Source of the DNA: Cyanobacteria bacterium UBA11370
GTDB taxonomy: Bacteria > Cyanobacteriota > Cyanobacteriia > Cyanobacteriales > Coleofasciculaceae
Reading direction: 5' to 3'
Length of the DNA stretch: 17,240 nucleotides
Assembly: GCA_003486645.1 (NCBI GenBank)
Contig: DNGI01000403.1
Location: 4,648-21,887 of the forward strand
Part shown: positions 1 through 7,328 of the stretch, in pieces
Layout of the letters: each line of letters opens with the position of its first letter
Numbering within the stretch: position 1 is the stretch's first letter
The notes under the pieces: model-generated
Told to the model about the DNA's origin: nothing
Database searches by the model: none
The model's input: only the letters and a program-made list of their open reading frames with translations
Made by a program: the position numbers and the translations under genes

Positions 1-1575
1 TCTGATAAAAATAAGTGGTCAGGGAACCCCGGAAAATCGGGCGCTCAGAATACGGACTATCTCTGTTGGAATGAACCCGTTTACGCCATGGCTGACGGTG
101 TTGTTGAAGCTATCGAGAACGGAAAACCAGATATTCCACCCAAAACTCCCCAAGACCAGCAAAACAAAGGAGCTAACTTTGTCAAGATCCGACACGGTGA
201 TGAGGTAATGTCATATCTTCACTTGAGGGAGGGTTCAGTAAACCCGAACCTCAGTAAAGGTGTCCATGTGAAGGCGGGACAGTTTCTCGGTCGTGTCGGC
301 AACTCTGGGAATACGGATCATCCCCATCTTCACATTAGTGCGGTGAAAAACGGTCACTTGCGACCCATATTGTTCCACGACATTCATGTATTCCCACGAG
401 AGCATCTCCTAGCAGATGGTAGCCCGAATGCGCCTTGGGTGGCGGTAGATGGACAAGGTCTGCCGTGGCGTGGCAAAGAAGGGAACGCAATTTGGCCTGC
501 GCCTGTACCGCCGAAACAAGTCACAAGACTTGGAGACAGCGGCACCCAAGCTGGTGCTATACGAATCATCGCCGCCGCCTCTGTGGGACCCGATCAAGTG
601 GTTACAGCCGTCCGCACTCAGAATGGGAACCTTAAACTTATCGTTTGGGATATCTCATCAGACGGGAAAACAGTTACTCGTCTCGGCGACAGCGGTAATC
701 AAGCTGGTGTCTCAGATATCATTGCCGTTGCTTCTTTGAGCCTCGGTCGGGTGATTACAGCCGTTCGCACTGCTGCTGGCAATCTCAAGCTGATCTGTTG
801 GGGTATCTTTGACGGTGGGAAAACAGTCACCCGTTTGGGAGACAGCGGCAACCAAGCTGGCATTACAGATTTTATTTCAGTCACATCCGTAGGCTCCAGT
901 CAAGTAGTTACCGCCGTTCGTACTAACGAAAAAACCCTCAAGCTTATTGTCTGGGATGTCTCAAATAACGGAAAAACAATTGCACGTCTTGGCGACACCA
1001 CCAACCAACCAATCAGTATCAAAAATACCATTGTTACCTCAGTGGGGCTTGGTCGCGTAGCGACAACCATTCGCACTGAAGATGGCAAACTTAAGGTCAT
1101 TGTCTGGGATATTTCACCAGATGGAAAAACCGTCATCCGTCTTGGGGATAGCGGCGATCAAGCTGGTGCTACAGAGATTATCGCCGTTGCTGCTTTAGGC
1201 TTTGATCGCGTAGCCACAGCCGTTCGGACTGAAGCTGGCAATCTCAAGGTTATCGTTTGGGGTATTTCACCGAATGGGGAAACAGTCACCCGTCTTGGGG
1301 ATAGCAGTAGCCAAGCTGGTGCGACAGATATGATTGCGATCGCTTCTTTGGGGTCCGATCAGGTCGCCACAGCCGTTCGTACCAAGGAAGGAAACCTCAA
1401 GATCATTGTCTGGGGTGTCTTTGACGATGGGGAAAGCATCGCACGTCTTGGAGACAGTGGTAGCCAAGCTGGTGCTATAGATGCGATCGCACTCATGTCT
1501 CTGGCAAAGGGTCAGGTAGCTACAGCCGTTCGTACCCAAGGAAACCTTAAGCTCATCGCTTGGGAAATCAACTGA
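1..1575 (+). CDS. M23 peptidase-fold protein with seven C-terminal 51-residue repeats (5' partial)
   Basis: The frame is open from base 1, and the codons before the Met at 88 read into the fold (NTDYLCWNEPVYAMADGVV). That Met is therefore internal and the true start lies outside the window. The N-terminal part looks like a lysostaphin/M23 domain: a PVYAMADG strand, SYLHL, the glycine-rich turn GQFLGRVGNSGN, and HPHLHIS, whose HxH pair is encoded at 325-333. M23 enzymes cut peptidoglycan cross-bridges using zinc. The usual first ligand histidine, four residues before the Asp encoded at 55-57, is Ala here, so activity is uncertain. A linker is followed from base 520 by seven repeats of VTRLGDSGxQAG...TAVRT...NLKLIVW, most simply a seven-bladed beta-propeller. 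The role could be cell-wall binding or remodelling, or it could be a non-catalytic fold. The M23 fold is fairly sure, the propeller inferred, and the substrate unknown. Confidence 0.8.
   Translation, partial: SDKNKWSGNPGKSGAQNTDYLCWNEPVYAMADGVVEAIENGKPDIPPKTPQDQQNKGANFVKIRHGDEVMSYLHLREGSVNPNLSKGVHVKAGQFLGRVGNSGNTDHPHLHISAVKNGHLRPILFHDIHVFPREHLLADGSPNAPWVAVDGQGLPWRGKEGNAIWPAPVPPKQVTRLGDSGTQAGAIRIIAAASVGPDQVVTAVRTQNGNLKLIVWDISSDGKTVTRLGDSGNQAGVSDIIAVASLSLGRVITAVRTAAGNLKLICWGIFDGGKTVTRLGDSGNQAGITDFISVTSVGSSQVVTAVRTNEKTLKLIVWDVSNNGKTIARLGDTTNQPISIKNTIVTSVGLGRVATTIRTEDGKLKVIVWDISPDGKTVIRLGDSGDQAGATEIIAVAALGFDRVATAVRTEAGNLKVIVWGISPNGETVTRLGDSSSQAGATDMIAIASLGSDQVATAVRTKEGNLKIIVWGVFDDGESIARLGDSGSQAGAIDAIALMSLAKGQVATAVRTQGNLKLIAWEIN
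520..1572 (+). repeat. Seven in-frame tandem repeats of 153 bp (51 residues)
   Basis: Repeat starts fall at 520, 673, 826, 979, 1132, 1285 and 1438, a strict 153-bp spacing. The last copy is 135 bp because one residue is missing in the loop and the protein then stops. Each unit has RLGD, usually QAG, then TAVRT and an LKLIVW-like strand. Copy 4 is the most divergent: it lacks QAG and reads TTIRT. Seven units of about 50 residues rich in beta-strand pattern and ending in Trp fit one blade per repeat of a seven-bladed propeller. Confidence 0.9.
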
Positions 1576-1603
1576 ACACAATAAACCAATCCTACTAAGC
1601 GGC

Positions 1604-1729
1604 GAACGTTAGCTGGTGTTTAAGGGATTAGTTGTAATGGTTTCAAACCAGCAGCGACTACTCTAATTCCAAGTTTATGAGTAAAGCGCTCAAACAACTA
1701 ATCCCACACCTTGCTGATGTACAACGTTC
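1604..1729. repeat. Extended imperfect inverted repeat in the intergenic gap
   Basis: The arms GGGATTAGTTGT (1624-1635) and ACAACTAATCCC (1694-1705) are perfect 12-bp complements separated by 58 nt. Outside them the symmetry continues in blocks: GAACGTT at 1604-1610 is complementary to AACGTTC at 1723-1729, with shorter AGC and GGTG matches between. A second small palindrome, TGGTTTCAAACCA (1638-1650), sits inside the loop. The element fills most of the 189-bp gap between the M23 gene and the beta-helix gene. It could be an mRNA stem-loop, a terminator without a T-tract, or a remnant of a small mobile element; the sequence does not decide. Confidence 0.65.
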
Positions 1730-1764
1730 AAAAACAACCAACTGTAGAAAAATAGGAGCAAAAA

Positions 1765-2811
1765 ATGGCAAATTCCTCCACTTTCAACCCCATTCCTGAT
1801 GATTTACCCCTCGATAGCGGAATCTGTAAATTAAACAAATTCGCGCTCTTTGAAGGCCCAGACATTACAGATATCACGGACAAGCCCGATCCAGGTTGTC
1901 CCGAAGCCATTGATAAACTCGAAAAGTACAATCAGCAGCTCAAAAATGAGGGAAAAAAACCCCTTAACACCCACTTCTACTTCCTCAGTGAAATTGAAGA
2001 TGTGATTGGTGGATGCCAAAATCTGCCTTGCTTTCTCAAAGCAGTAGCACATACCAACTACAGCAACGCTACGCTAATTATCGATAAAGATTGCAATCTC
2101 TCTGAACCCCTGGTAATTCCATCTCGGTTTACCCTTGCAGGTGTTGGCATCGATGGTGCAGGTAGACTGATATTCGATAATCTTCCTGACGGTGTTTCTG
2201 CAATTCGTTTGGAGCGCTCTGCGACCAATATTACTATCCGGGATCTGTCGATTGGACGCATCGGCGGTGGAGTCAATGTTGGTATTGATGTCTCCCGTGC
2301 TAACAAAGTCTTCATCCGGGATGTAATTGTTACAGGCTTCTTCGCTGGGATTTATGGCAGTCGTCCTAATACAAAAGCTATTTCAGTCTATATAGACCGC
2401 TGTAGTGTCTTTCAAAACGATTACAACATTGTGATGCACAGAAATGCTTTCCACTGGAGAATACGCGACTGCATCCTAAATCAAGCAAAATGTTGGGGTC
2501 TTCTGGTCTTTGGCAAAGATAACGACCCAGTTCCACCACCTGAAGACAATAAGGTGTGGGGAAACGATTATTTGATATCCGGTTGTCGCTTTGAGGGAAG
2601 CGGAATCGGTGGTGCCTTGCTGGGTTCTCACGCTGCAATGTTGATGAATAACCGCTTTGAGCAGAACGGCGGTGTCGGTGGTGTCGGCGTGAAGATTTTG
2701 CCGTCGGCGACAGGAACTCGGATGGTATCCAATGTTATTAGCAGCAACAAGGTGCTTAACAAATCGAATAAACTTCAAACAAAACGATGGGGAGATATTG
2801 AAACAACGTAG
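1765..2811 (+). CDS. Right-handed parallel beta-helix repeat protein, 348 aa
   Basis: The start is set by AGGAG at 1754-1758, six bases before the ATG. The first ~95 residues are polar and not recognised. From about residue 103 to 332 the pattern is that of a pectate-lyase-like right-handed beta-helix: short strands with Asn/Gly turns such as VIPSRFTLAGVGIDGAG, ATNITIRDLSIG, NKVFIRDVIVTG and AISVYIDRCSVFQND. Such folds bind or cleave polysaccharides, or act as structural or tail-spike modules. I see no clear catalytic signature and no signal peptide or membrane segment. If it is exported, it uses a non-Sec route or stays with its neighbours' products. Nine cysteines are spread along the chain, unusual for a surface beta-helix and more in keeping with a cytoplasmic location. 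The family-level call is good, but the substrate and function are unknown. Confidence 0.75.
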   Translation: MANSSTFNPIPDDLPLDSGICKLNKFALFEGPDITDITDKPDPGCPEAIDKLEKYNQQLKNEGKKPLNTHFYFLSEIEDVIGGCQNLPCFLKAVAHTNYSNATLIIDKDCNLSEPLVIPSRFTLAGVGIDGAGRLIFDNLPDGVSAIRLERSATNITIRDLSIGRIGGGVNVGIDVSRANKVFIRDVIVTGFFAGIYGSRPNTKAISVYIDRCSVFQNDYNIVMHRNAFHWRIRDCILNQAKCWGLLVFGKDNDPVPPPEDNKVWGNDYLISGCRFEGSGIGGALLGSHAAMLMNNRFEQNGGVGGVGVKILPSATGTRMVSNVISSNKVLNKSNKLQTKRWGDIETT

Positions 2812-2812
2812 G

Positions 2813-2855
2813 GATTTTAGATTTTAGATTTTGGATTTTGGATTGTTTTTTTTTT
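2813..2855. repeat. Heptanucleotide tandem repeat GATTTTR x4 followed by T10
   Basis: Two copies of GATTTTA (2813-2826) and two of GATTTTG (2827-2840) are followed by GATTG and a run of ten T (2846-2855). The first 12 bases, GATTTTAGATTT, are the exact reverse complement of AAATCTAAAATC at 2926-2937, so an mRNA hairpin across the gap is possible. This is the short tandemly repeated (STRR-like) heptamer class known from cyanobacterial intergenic DNA. Its position right after the beta-helix stop, with a following T-run, could help end transcription, but that is inference. Confidence 0.8.
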
Positions 2856-2997
2856 CATTTCCTACCTATGTATGGGTGAACAAACCTCAAATAATCGCTA
2901 CGCTGCATCCACCTTCAGCTAACGCAAATCTAAAATCATTGCCTCGATTAACTAATCACCAAACAACTCCCAAAAACACAACAAAGGAGAATTAAAA

Positions 2998-5900
2998 ATG
3001 GCACTAATCCTTGGCGACCAAGAAGAGAATCTTCTCGACGGTACAATCGAAAACGACACCATTCTCGGACTAGCAGGTAACGATACCCTCAACGGCAACG
3101 AAGGCAACGATATCCTCCAAGGTAGTAGTTTAACAACAGCCGGAGAAATTGATAACTTAACTGGAGGAATTGGAGCAGATACCTTTGTTTTAGGTACTCC
3201 AGCACGGGTATTCTATGACGATAATAATGACACAACTGATGGCGCGGGTGATTACGCTCTAATTACAGACTTTAATCCCAATGTAGATATCATTCAACTG
3301 GGTTGGTCTAAGGACAAATACATCCTAGGAGCAGTACCGGATGGATTGCCAGATGGCACCGCAATTTTCTTAGATAAAGTAGGAGATGAACCGGATGAGC
3401 TAATTGCTATTGTCCAAGGTGTAACGGGGTTGGATCTTAATCAGTCTTACTTTGGTATCCCTCATTTATCTGCGGTAGAATTAAGCGATATTGCCTTAGA
3501 TACTGATAATAGAGGCTTTGCGATTAATGGTGAAGCAGCAGGCGATCGCTCCGGTATTTCAGTTAGCAATGCTGGAGATGTCAACGGTGATGGATTTGAT
3601 GACTTAATTATTGGTGCGTCCGGTGCTGATCCGAATGGAAACAGCTCTGGCAAGTCTTATGTGGTATTTGGGAAAGCCGATGGTACGGCAGTTTCTTTGA
3701 GTGATGTAGCTTCTGGTATCGGTGGTTTTGCCATCAATGGGGAAGCGGCGGGTGATAGTTCTGGTCGTTCAGTTAGCAGTGCTGGAGATGTCAATGGCGA
3801 TGGACTTGATGACTTAATTGTAGGCGCTCCTAATGCTGACCCCAACGGCACTAACTCTGGCAAGTCTTATGTTGTATTTGGAAAAACAGATAATACAGCA
3901 GTTTCCTTAAGTGATGTAGCTTCTGGTATTGGTGGTTTTGCGATCAATGGTGCGGCGCAAAATAACAGTTCTGGTAGTTCCGTTAGCACTGCGGGAGATG
4001 TCAATGGGGATGGAAAAGATGATTTAATTGTCAGCAGTCCTTCTGCTAACAAATCCTATGTCGTTTTTGGGAAAGCAGACGGTACAGCAGTTTCCTTAAG
4101 TGATATTGCTTCCAGTACAGGTGGTTTTGTGATTAACGGTTCCGGTCGTTCCGTTAGCAATGCCGGGGATGTTAATGGTGATGGAAAAGATGATCTCATT
4201 ATTGGCGATCGCTGGGACTCCTTCCAAAACAGTAATTCTGCTTCCTCCTATGTGGTGTTTGGCAAGGCAGACAGCAGCGCAGTTGCTTTGAGTGATGTGG
4301 CGAAGGGTATCGGTGGTTTTGTGATCAACAGTGAAGCACTCGGTAAGGGTTCTCATCCTGCCCTTTTTCCCTTCGATTTTAGCGTCAGCAGTGCAGGAGA
4401 TGTTAATGGTGATGGTTTAGCTGACTTGATTGTTGGGGCTAAGTCTGCCTATCCCAATGGTTCTGAGTCTGGCAAGTCCTACGTGGTCTTTGGCAAGGCA
4501 GACGGTACAGCCGTAGAGTTGAGTAATGTGGTTTCTGGTACGGGTGGCTTTGCCATTAATGGGGAAGCAGCAAAGGACAACTCCGGTATTTCAGTCAGCG
4601 GTATAGGAGATATCAACGGTGACGGCTTTGATGACCTGATTATTGGTGCAATGGATCTTGAGCCGAATAGTATCTGGTCTGGTAAGTCCTATGTGGTGTT
4701 TGGCAAGGCAGACAGCACAGTAGTGGAGTTAAGTGATATAGCAGCAGGTATTGGTGGCTTTGCTGTCAACCGCGAAGCAGAAGGTGACTTTTTGGGTATT
4801 TCAGTCAGTGGTGCTGGAGATGTCAATCACGATGGCTTTGATGACCTAATTGTTGGCGCTCCTGGTGCTGACCCAAACGGGAATGACTCTGGGAAATCCT
4901 ACGTGGTATTTGGCGGTGACTTCATCGCCAGCCAACCTGTAGTCAATAACCATAATCTAGGGTCAGTGTTACAGAGGGAGCCACTGGTTATTCCAGTAGC
5001 CGAATTCTTGAAGTGGAATCCAGCTAATTCCCTAACGGTGACTGAAGTGTCCAATGCAGTTGGTGGTAGTGTATCCCTAGTTGATGGGGTGATTACCTTT
5101 CAGGCAGATCCAGGTTTTGCCGGGGTAGCCACTTTTGACTATACCGTCAATGACAGTATTGATGGCACAAATACCGGAACAGCCAGTGTGACGGTGAATT
5201 CATCGGTGAAATTGAGTGATGTGGCGTTGGATACTAATACCAGTGGCTTTGTCATCAACGGCGAGGCAGCAAATAATTTATCAGGTTGGTCGGTCAGTGG
5301 TGCTGGGGATGTCAATGGTGATGGTCTGGCTGACTTAATTATTGGCAGTGCTTCTAGTCTCTTCTCTGGAGATGCTGGTAAGTCTTATGTCGTGTTTGGT
5401 AAGGCTGATGCTACATCGGTCAATTTGAGTGAGGTCACAGCAGGTATCGGCGGTTTTGCCATCAACGGAGAAGTAGTAAACGACAGTGCTGGTTTTTCCG
5501 TCAGTGGTGCAGGCGATATCAACGGTGATGGACTTGATGATTTAATTGTTGGCGCTTTTGGAGCTGGCCCGAATGGAGAATCATCTGGCAAATCTTATGT
5601 CGTGTTTGGTAAAGCTGACAACACGATGGTCGAGTTGATTAAGGTGGCAGCAGGTGGAGGAGGTTTTGCGATTAACGGTGAAACGGCAGATGATGGTGTC
5701 GGTTTTTCTGTCAGCGATGCTGGGGATGTTAACGGGGATGGTCTTGATGACTTAATTGTTGGTGCTCCAGGCTCTGATGTCAATGGAGAATACTCTGGCA
5801 AGTCTTACGTAGTTTTTGGCAAGGCTGATACTAATTCAGTAGAGCTGAGTAATGTAGCAGCAGGAATAGGTGGCTTTGCTATCAACGGCGAGACGGCAGA

Positions 5901-7209
5901 TGATAGTGCTGCTTTAGTCAGTAGTGCAGGAGATGTCAACGGCGATGGTTTGGCTGACCTAATTGTTGGCGCTTTTGGTGCTAACCCTAATGGAGAATCA
6001 TCGGGCAAGTCCTATGTGGTGTTTGGCAAGACAGACGGCACTACAGTCAACCTCAGTGAAGTGACAGCAGGTATCGGCGGTTTTGCTATCAATGGTGAGG
6101 CAGCTTATGATGAATCCGGTTGGTCAGTCAGTAGTGCTGGAGATATCAATGGCGATGGTTTGGCTGATCTGATTGTTGGCGCTCACGGTGCTGACCCGAA
6201 CGGAACTAACTCTGGCAAGTCTTATGTGGTCTTTGGTAAGACCGATGGCAGTGCTATAAACCTAAGCGATGTAGCAGCAGGGAATGGTGGTTTTGCGATC
6301 AACGGTGAGGGACAATCGAGTATTTCTGGCGGTTCAGTTAGCAGTGCAGGGGATGTTAACGGCGACGGACTCGATGACTTGATTATCGGCACTGACCCTA
6401 TTACTACGATAGGTAAGTTTGCTGCAATTTCTCTTCCTGGACAAGTTCCTACTGTCAAATCCTACGTTGTATTCGGCAAGACTGACGGTACAGCGGTGGA
6501 GTTGATGGATGTAGCTTCTGGCATTGGCGGTTTTGCTCTGGAAAAAGATTATCTCTCCAGCTATTCCGTCAGTGGCGCAGGGGATGTCAATGGTGATGGA
6601 TTTGATGATGTGTTGGTTGGGACTCCCTTTACGATCAGTGATGTTCAGGACAACTCTGGACAATCTTACGTGGTGTATGGCGGTGACTTCACAGGTGCTG
6701 TTACTCACCAGGGAGGTACGGGTAATGACTTGCTCACTGGCACGGCGGCGGCTGATGTGATTGTCGCAGGTGAGGGGAATGATGCCCTAATTGGCAATGG
6801 TGGTAGTGATATCCTCTATGGGGGTGCTGGAGATGATGCGATCGCTATTACTGACCTCAACTTCAACCGCATCAAAGGCGGTAGTGGTACTGACATCCTG
6901 CGCGTCGAGGGGGGTGGAATGTTTTTTGACTTGAGAGCGATCGCTAATAACCAAATTACAGGTATTGAGCAGATTGACCTAAATTACTCTAGCAGTAATG
7001 CTCTTGCCTTTAATAAGTTGGATGTCTTGGCTCTGTCAGATACCAAAGACCTACTCATTAAAGGTAATACTGGTGATCTTGTCGTTTCTATTGGTCAGGG
7101 ATGGACGGCTAGCGGGACACAAACCTTAGATGGCAATTTGTATAATCAATATGCCGTAGGGGGGGCTAGTGTATTGGTCGATTCAGATATTACCCAGTTT
7201 ATTTCTTGA
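2998..7209 (+). CDS. RTX / FG-GAP (integrin-like) repeat protein with central Ig/cadherin-like domain, 1403 aa
   Basis: AAGGAG (2984-2989) precedes the ATG by eight bases. There is no Sec signal peptide. Residues ~24-42 hold RTX nonapeptides (GLAGNDTLNG, NEGNDILQG), followed to ~160 by the serralysin-like calcium-binding module (GADTFVLG, DYALITDFN). Residues 173-642 contain seven FG-GAP repeats with DxNxDGxxD calcium sites (for example GDVNGDGFDDLIIG). Residues ~646-735 form an Ig/cadherin-like domain (GVATFDYTVND). Residues 750-1231 contain seven more FG-GAP repeats. RTX motifs return at 1239-1284 (GGAGDDAIAI), followed by a C-terminal region of the type found in RTX adhesins, ending in VLVDSDITQF. 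RTX proteins of this design usually leave the cell by type I secretion and fold on external Ca2+. The likely role is a surface or extracellular adhesin/matrix protein; the ligand is unknown. No exporter gene lies in the window. Confidence 0.9.
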   Translation: MALILGDQEENLLDGTIENDTILGLAGNDTLNGNEGNDILQGSSLTTAGEIDNLTGGIGADTFVLGTPARVFYDDNNDTTDGAGDYALITDFNPNVDIIQLGWSKDKYILGAVPDGLPDGTAIFLDKVGDEPDELIAIVQGVTGLDLNQSYFGIPHLSAVELSDIALDTDNRGFAINGEAAGDRSGISVSNAGDVNGDGFDDLIIGASGADPNGNSSGKSYVVFGKADGTAVSLSDVASGIGGFAINGEAAGDSSGRSVSSAGDVNGDGLDDLIVGAPNADPNGTNSGKSYVVFGKTDNTAVSLSDVASGIGGFAINGAAQNNSSGSSVSTAGDVNGDGKDDLIVSSPSANKSYVVFGKADGTAVSLSDIASSTGGFVINGSGRSVSNAGDVNGDGKDDLIIGDRWDSFQNSNSASSYVVFGKADSSAVALSDVAKGIGGFVINSEALGKGSHPALFPFDFSVSSAGDVNGDGLADLIVGAKSAYPNGSESGKSYVVFGKADGTAVELSNVVSGTGGFAINGEAAKDNSGISVSGIGDINGDGFDDLIIGAMDLEPNSIWSGKSYVVFGKADSTVVELSDIAAGIGGFAVNREAEGDFLGISVSGAGDVNHDGFDDLIVGAPGADPNGNDSGKSYVVFGGDFIASQPVVNNHNLGSVLQREPLVIPVAEFLKWNPANSLTVTEVSNAVGGSVSLVDGVITFQADPGFAGVATFDYTVNDSIDGTNTGTASVTVNSSVKLSDVALDTNTSGFVINGEAANNLSGWSVSGAGDVNGDGLADLIIGSASSLFSGDAGKSYVVFGKADATSVNLSEVTAGIGGFAINGEVVNDSAGFSVSGAGDINGDGLDDLIVGAFGAGPNGESSGKSYVVFGKADNTMVELIKVAAGGGGFAINGETADDGVGFSVSDAGDVNGDGLDDLIVGAPGSDVNGEYSGKSYVVFGKADTNSVELSNVAAGIGGFAINGETADDSAALVSSAGDVNGDGLADLIVGAFGANPNGESSGKSYVVFGKTDGTTVNLSEVTAGIGGFAINGEAAYDESGWSVSSAGDINGDGLADLIVGAHGADPNGTNSGKSYVVFGKTDGSAINLSDVAAGNGGFAINGEGQSSISGGSVSSAGDVNGDGLDDLIIGTDPITTIGKFAAISLPGQVPTVKSYVVFGKTDGTAVELMDVASGIGGFALEKDYLSSYSVSGAGDVNGDGFDDVLVGTPFTISDVQDNSGQSYVVYGGDFTGAVTHQGGTGNDLLTGTAAADVIVAGEGNDALIGNGGSDILYGGAGDDAIAITDLNFNRIKGGSGTDILRVEGGGMFFDLRAIANNQITGIEQIDLNYSSSNALAFNKLDVLALSDTKDLLIKGNTGDLVVSIGQGWTASGTQTLDGNLYNQYAVGGASVLVDSDITQFIS
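3514..4920 (+). repeat. First FG-GAP block: seven repeats, ~70 residues each
   Basis: Seven copies of GFAING...SVSxAGDVNGDGxDDLIxG...GKSYVVFGK, about 210 bp each where full length (first two starts 3514 and 3724). Copies 3 and 4 are shortened by loss of loop segments, copy 5 has an insertion before its Ca2+ motif, and copy 7 has DVNHDGFDD. The block ends in VVFGGDF without a following linker strand, the expected close of a propeller. Confidence 0.9.
5245..6690 (+). repeat. Second FG-GAP block: seven repeats, ~70 residues each
   Basis: Seven more copies of the same unit, again ending in a GGDF closing motif (VVYGGDF). All seven keep the DxNxDG calcium motif. Copy 6 carries an insertion of about 11 residues (around ITTIGKFAAISLPGQ), and copy 7 has a degenerate GFALEK start. 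As with the first block, a short half-repeat (VKLSDVALDT) comes just before copy 1, matching the permuted closure typical of propellers. Confidence 0.9.
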
Positions 7210-7223
7210 TTTTGAATTATGGC

Positions 7224-7254
7224 TCTGCCCTCCCCTTGGCAAGGGAAGGGCAGA
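7224..7254. terminator. Hairpin between convergent genes, possible bidirectional terminator
   Basis: TCTGCCCTCCCCTTG (7224-7238) pairs with CAAGGGAAGGGCAGA (7240-7254) with one A-C mismatch. The GC-rich 15-bp stem has a minimal loop. It lies 15 bp after the RTX gene stop and about 75 bp from the stop of the convergent haemagglutinin gene. No T-run follows on either strand, so it is not a textbook intrinsic terminator, but its position suggests a transcript-end role. Confidence 0.5.
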
Positions 7255-7278
7255 AGAGGGATACAGGCGAGAGTCGCA

Positions 7279-7293
7279 ACTTCTTAAAGAAGT
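7279..7293. repeat. Small palindrome ACTTCTT-A-AAGAAGT
   Basis: A perfect 7-bp dyad around one base is followed by CGGGGATCTGAA. From memory, this phrase recurs between cyanobacterial genes; a genome search would confirm it. It lies in the 119-bp gap between the convergent genes and could be part of the same 3'-end region. Confidence 0.45.
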
Positions 7294-7328
7294 CGGGGAT
7301 CTGAATCACAAAAATCCGTTGCACTAAA

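Noticed and set aside
88..90. ATG at 88 as the start of the M23 gene
   Set aside because: It lies within the conserved PVYAMADG strand of the domain, and the same frame is open with fitting residues back to base 1, so the gene begins upstream of the window.
1604..1729. Integron attC site
   Set aside because: Length and symmetry are suggestive, but the end boxes run in the wrong order (GTTAGCT at left, GTACAAC at right; attC has RYYYAAC left and GTTRRRY right), each has a mismatch, and no integrase or cassette array is visible.
3462..6708. Series of evenly spaced - strand open frames under the RTX/FG-GAP gene
   Set aside because: They are antisense shadows repeated by the FG-GAP period, with no independent start signals.
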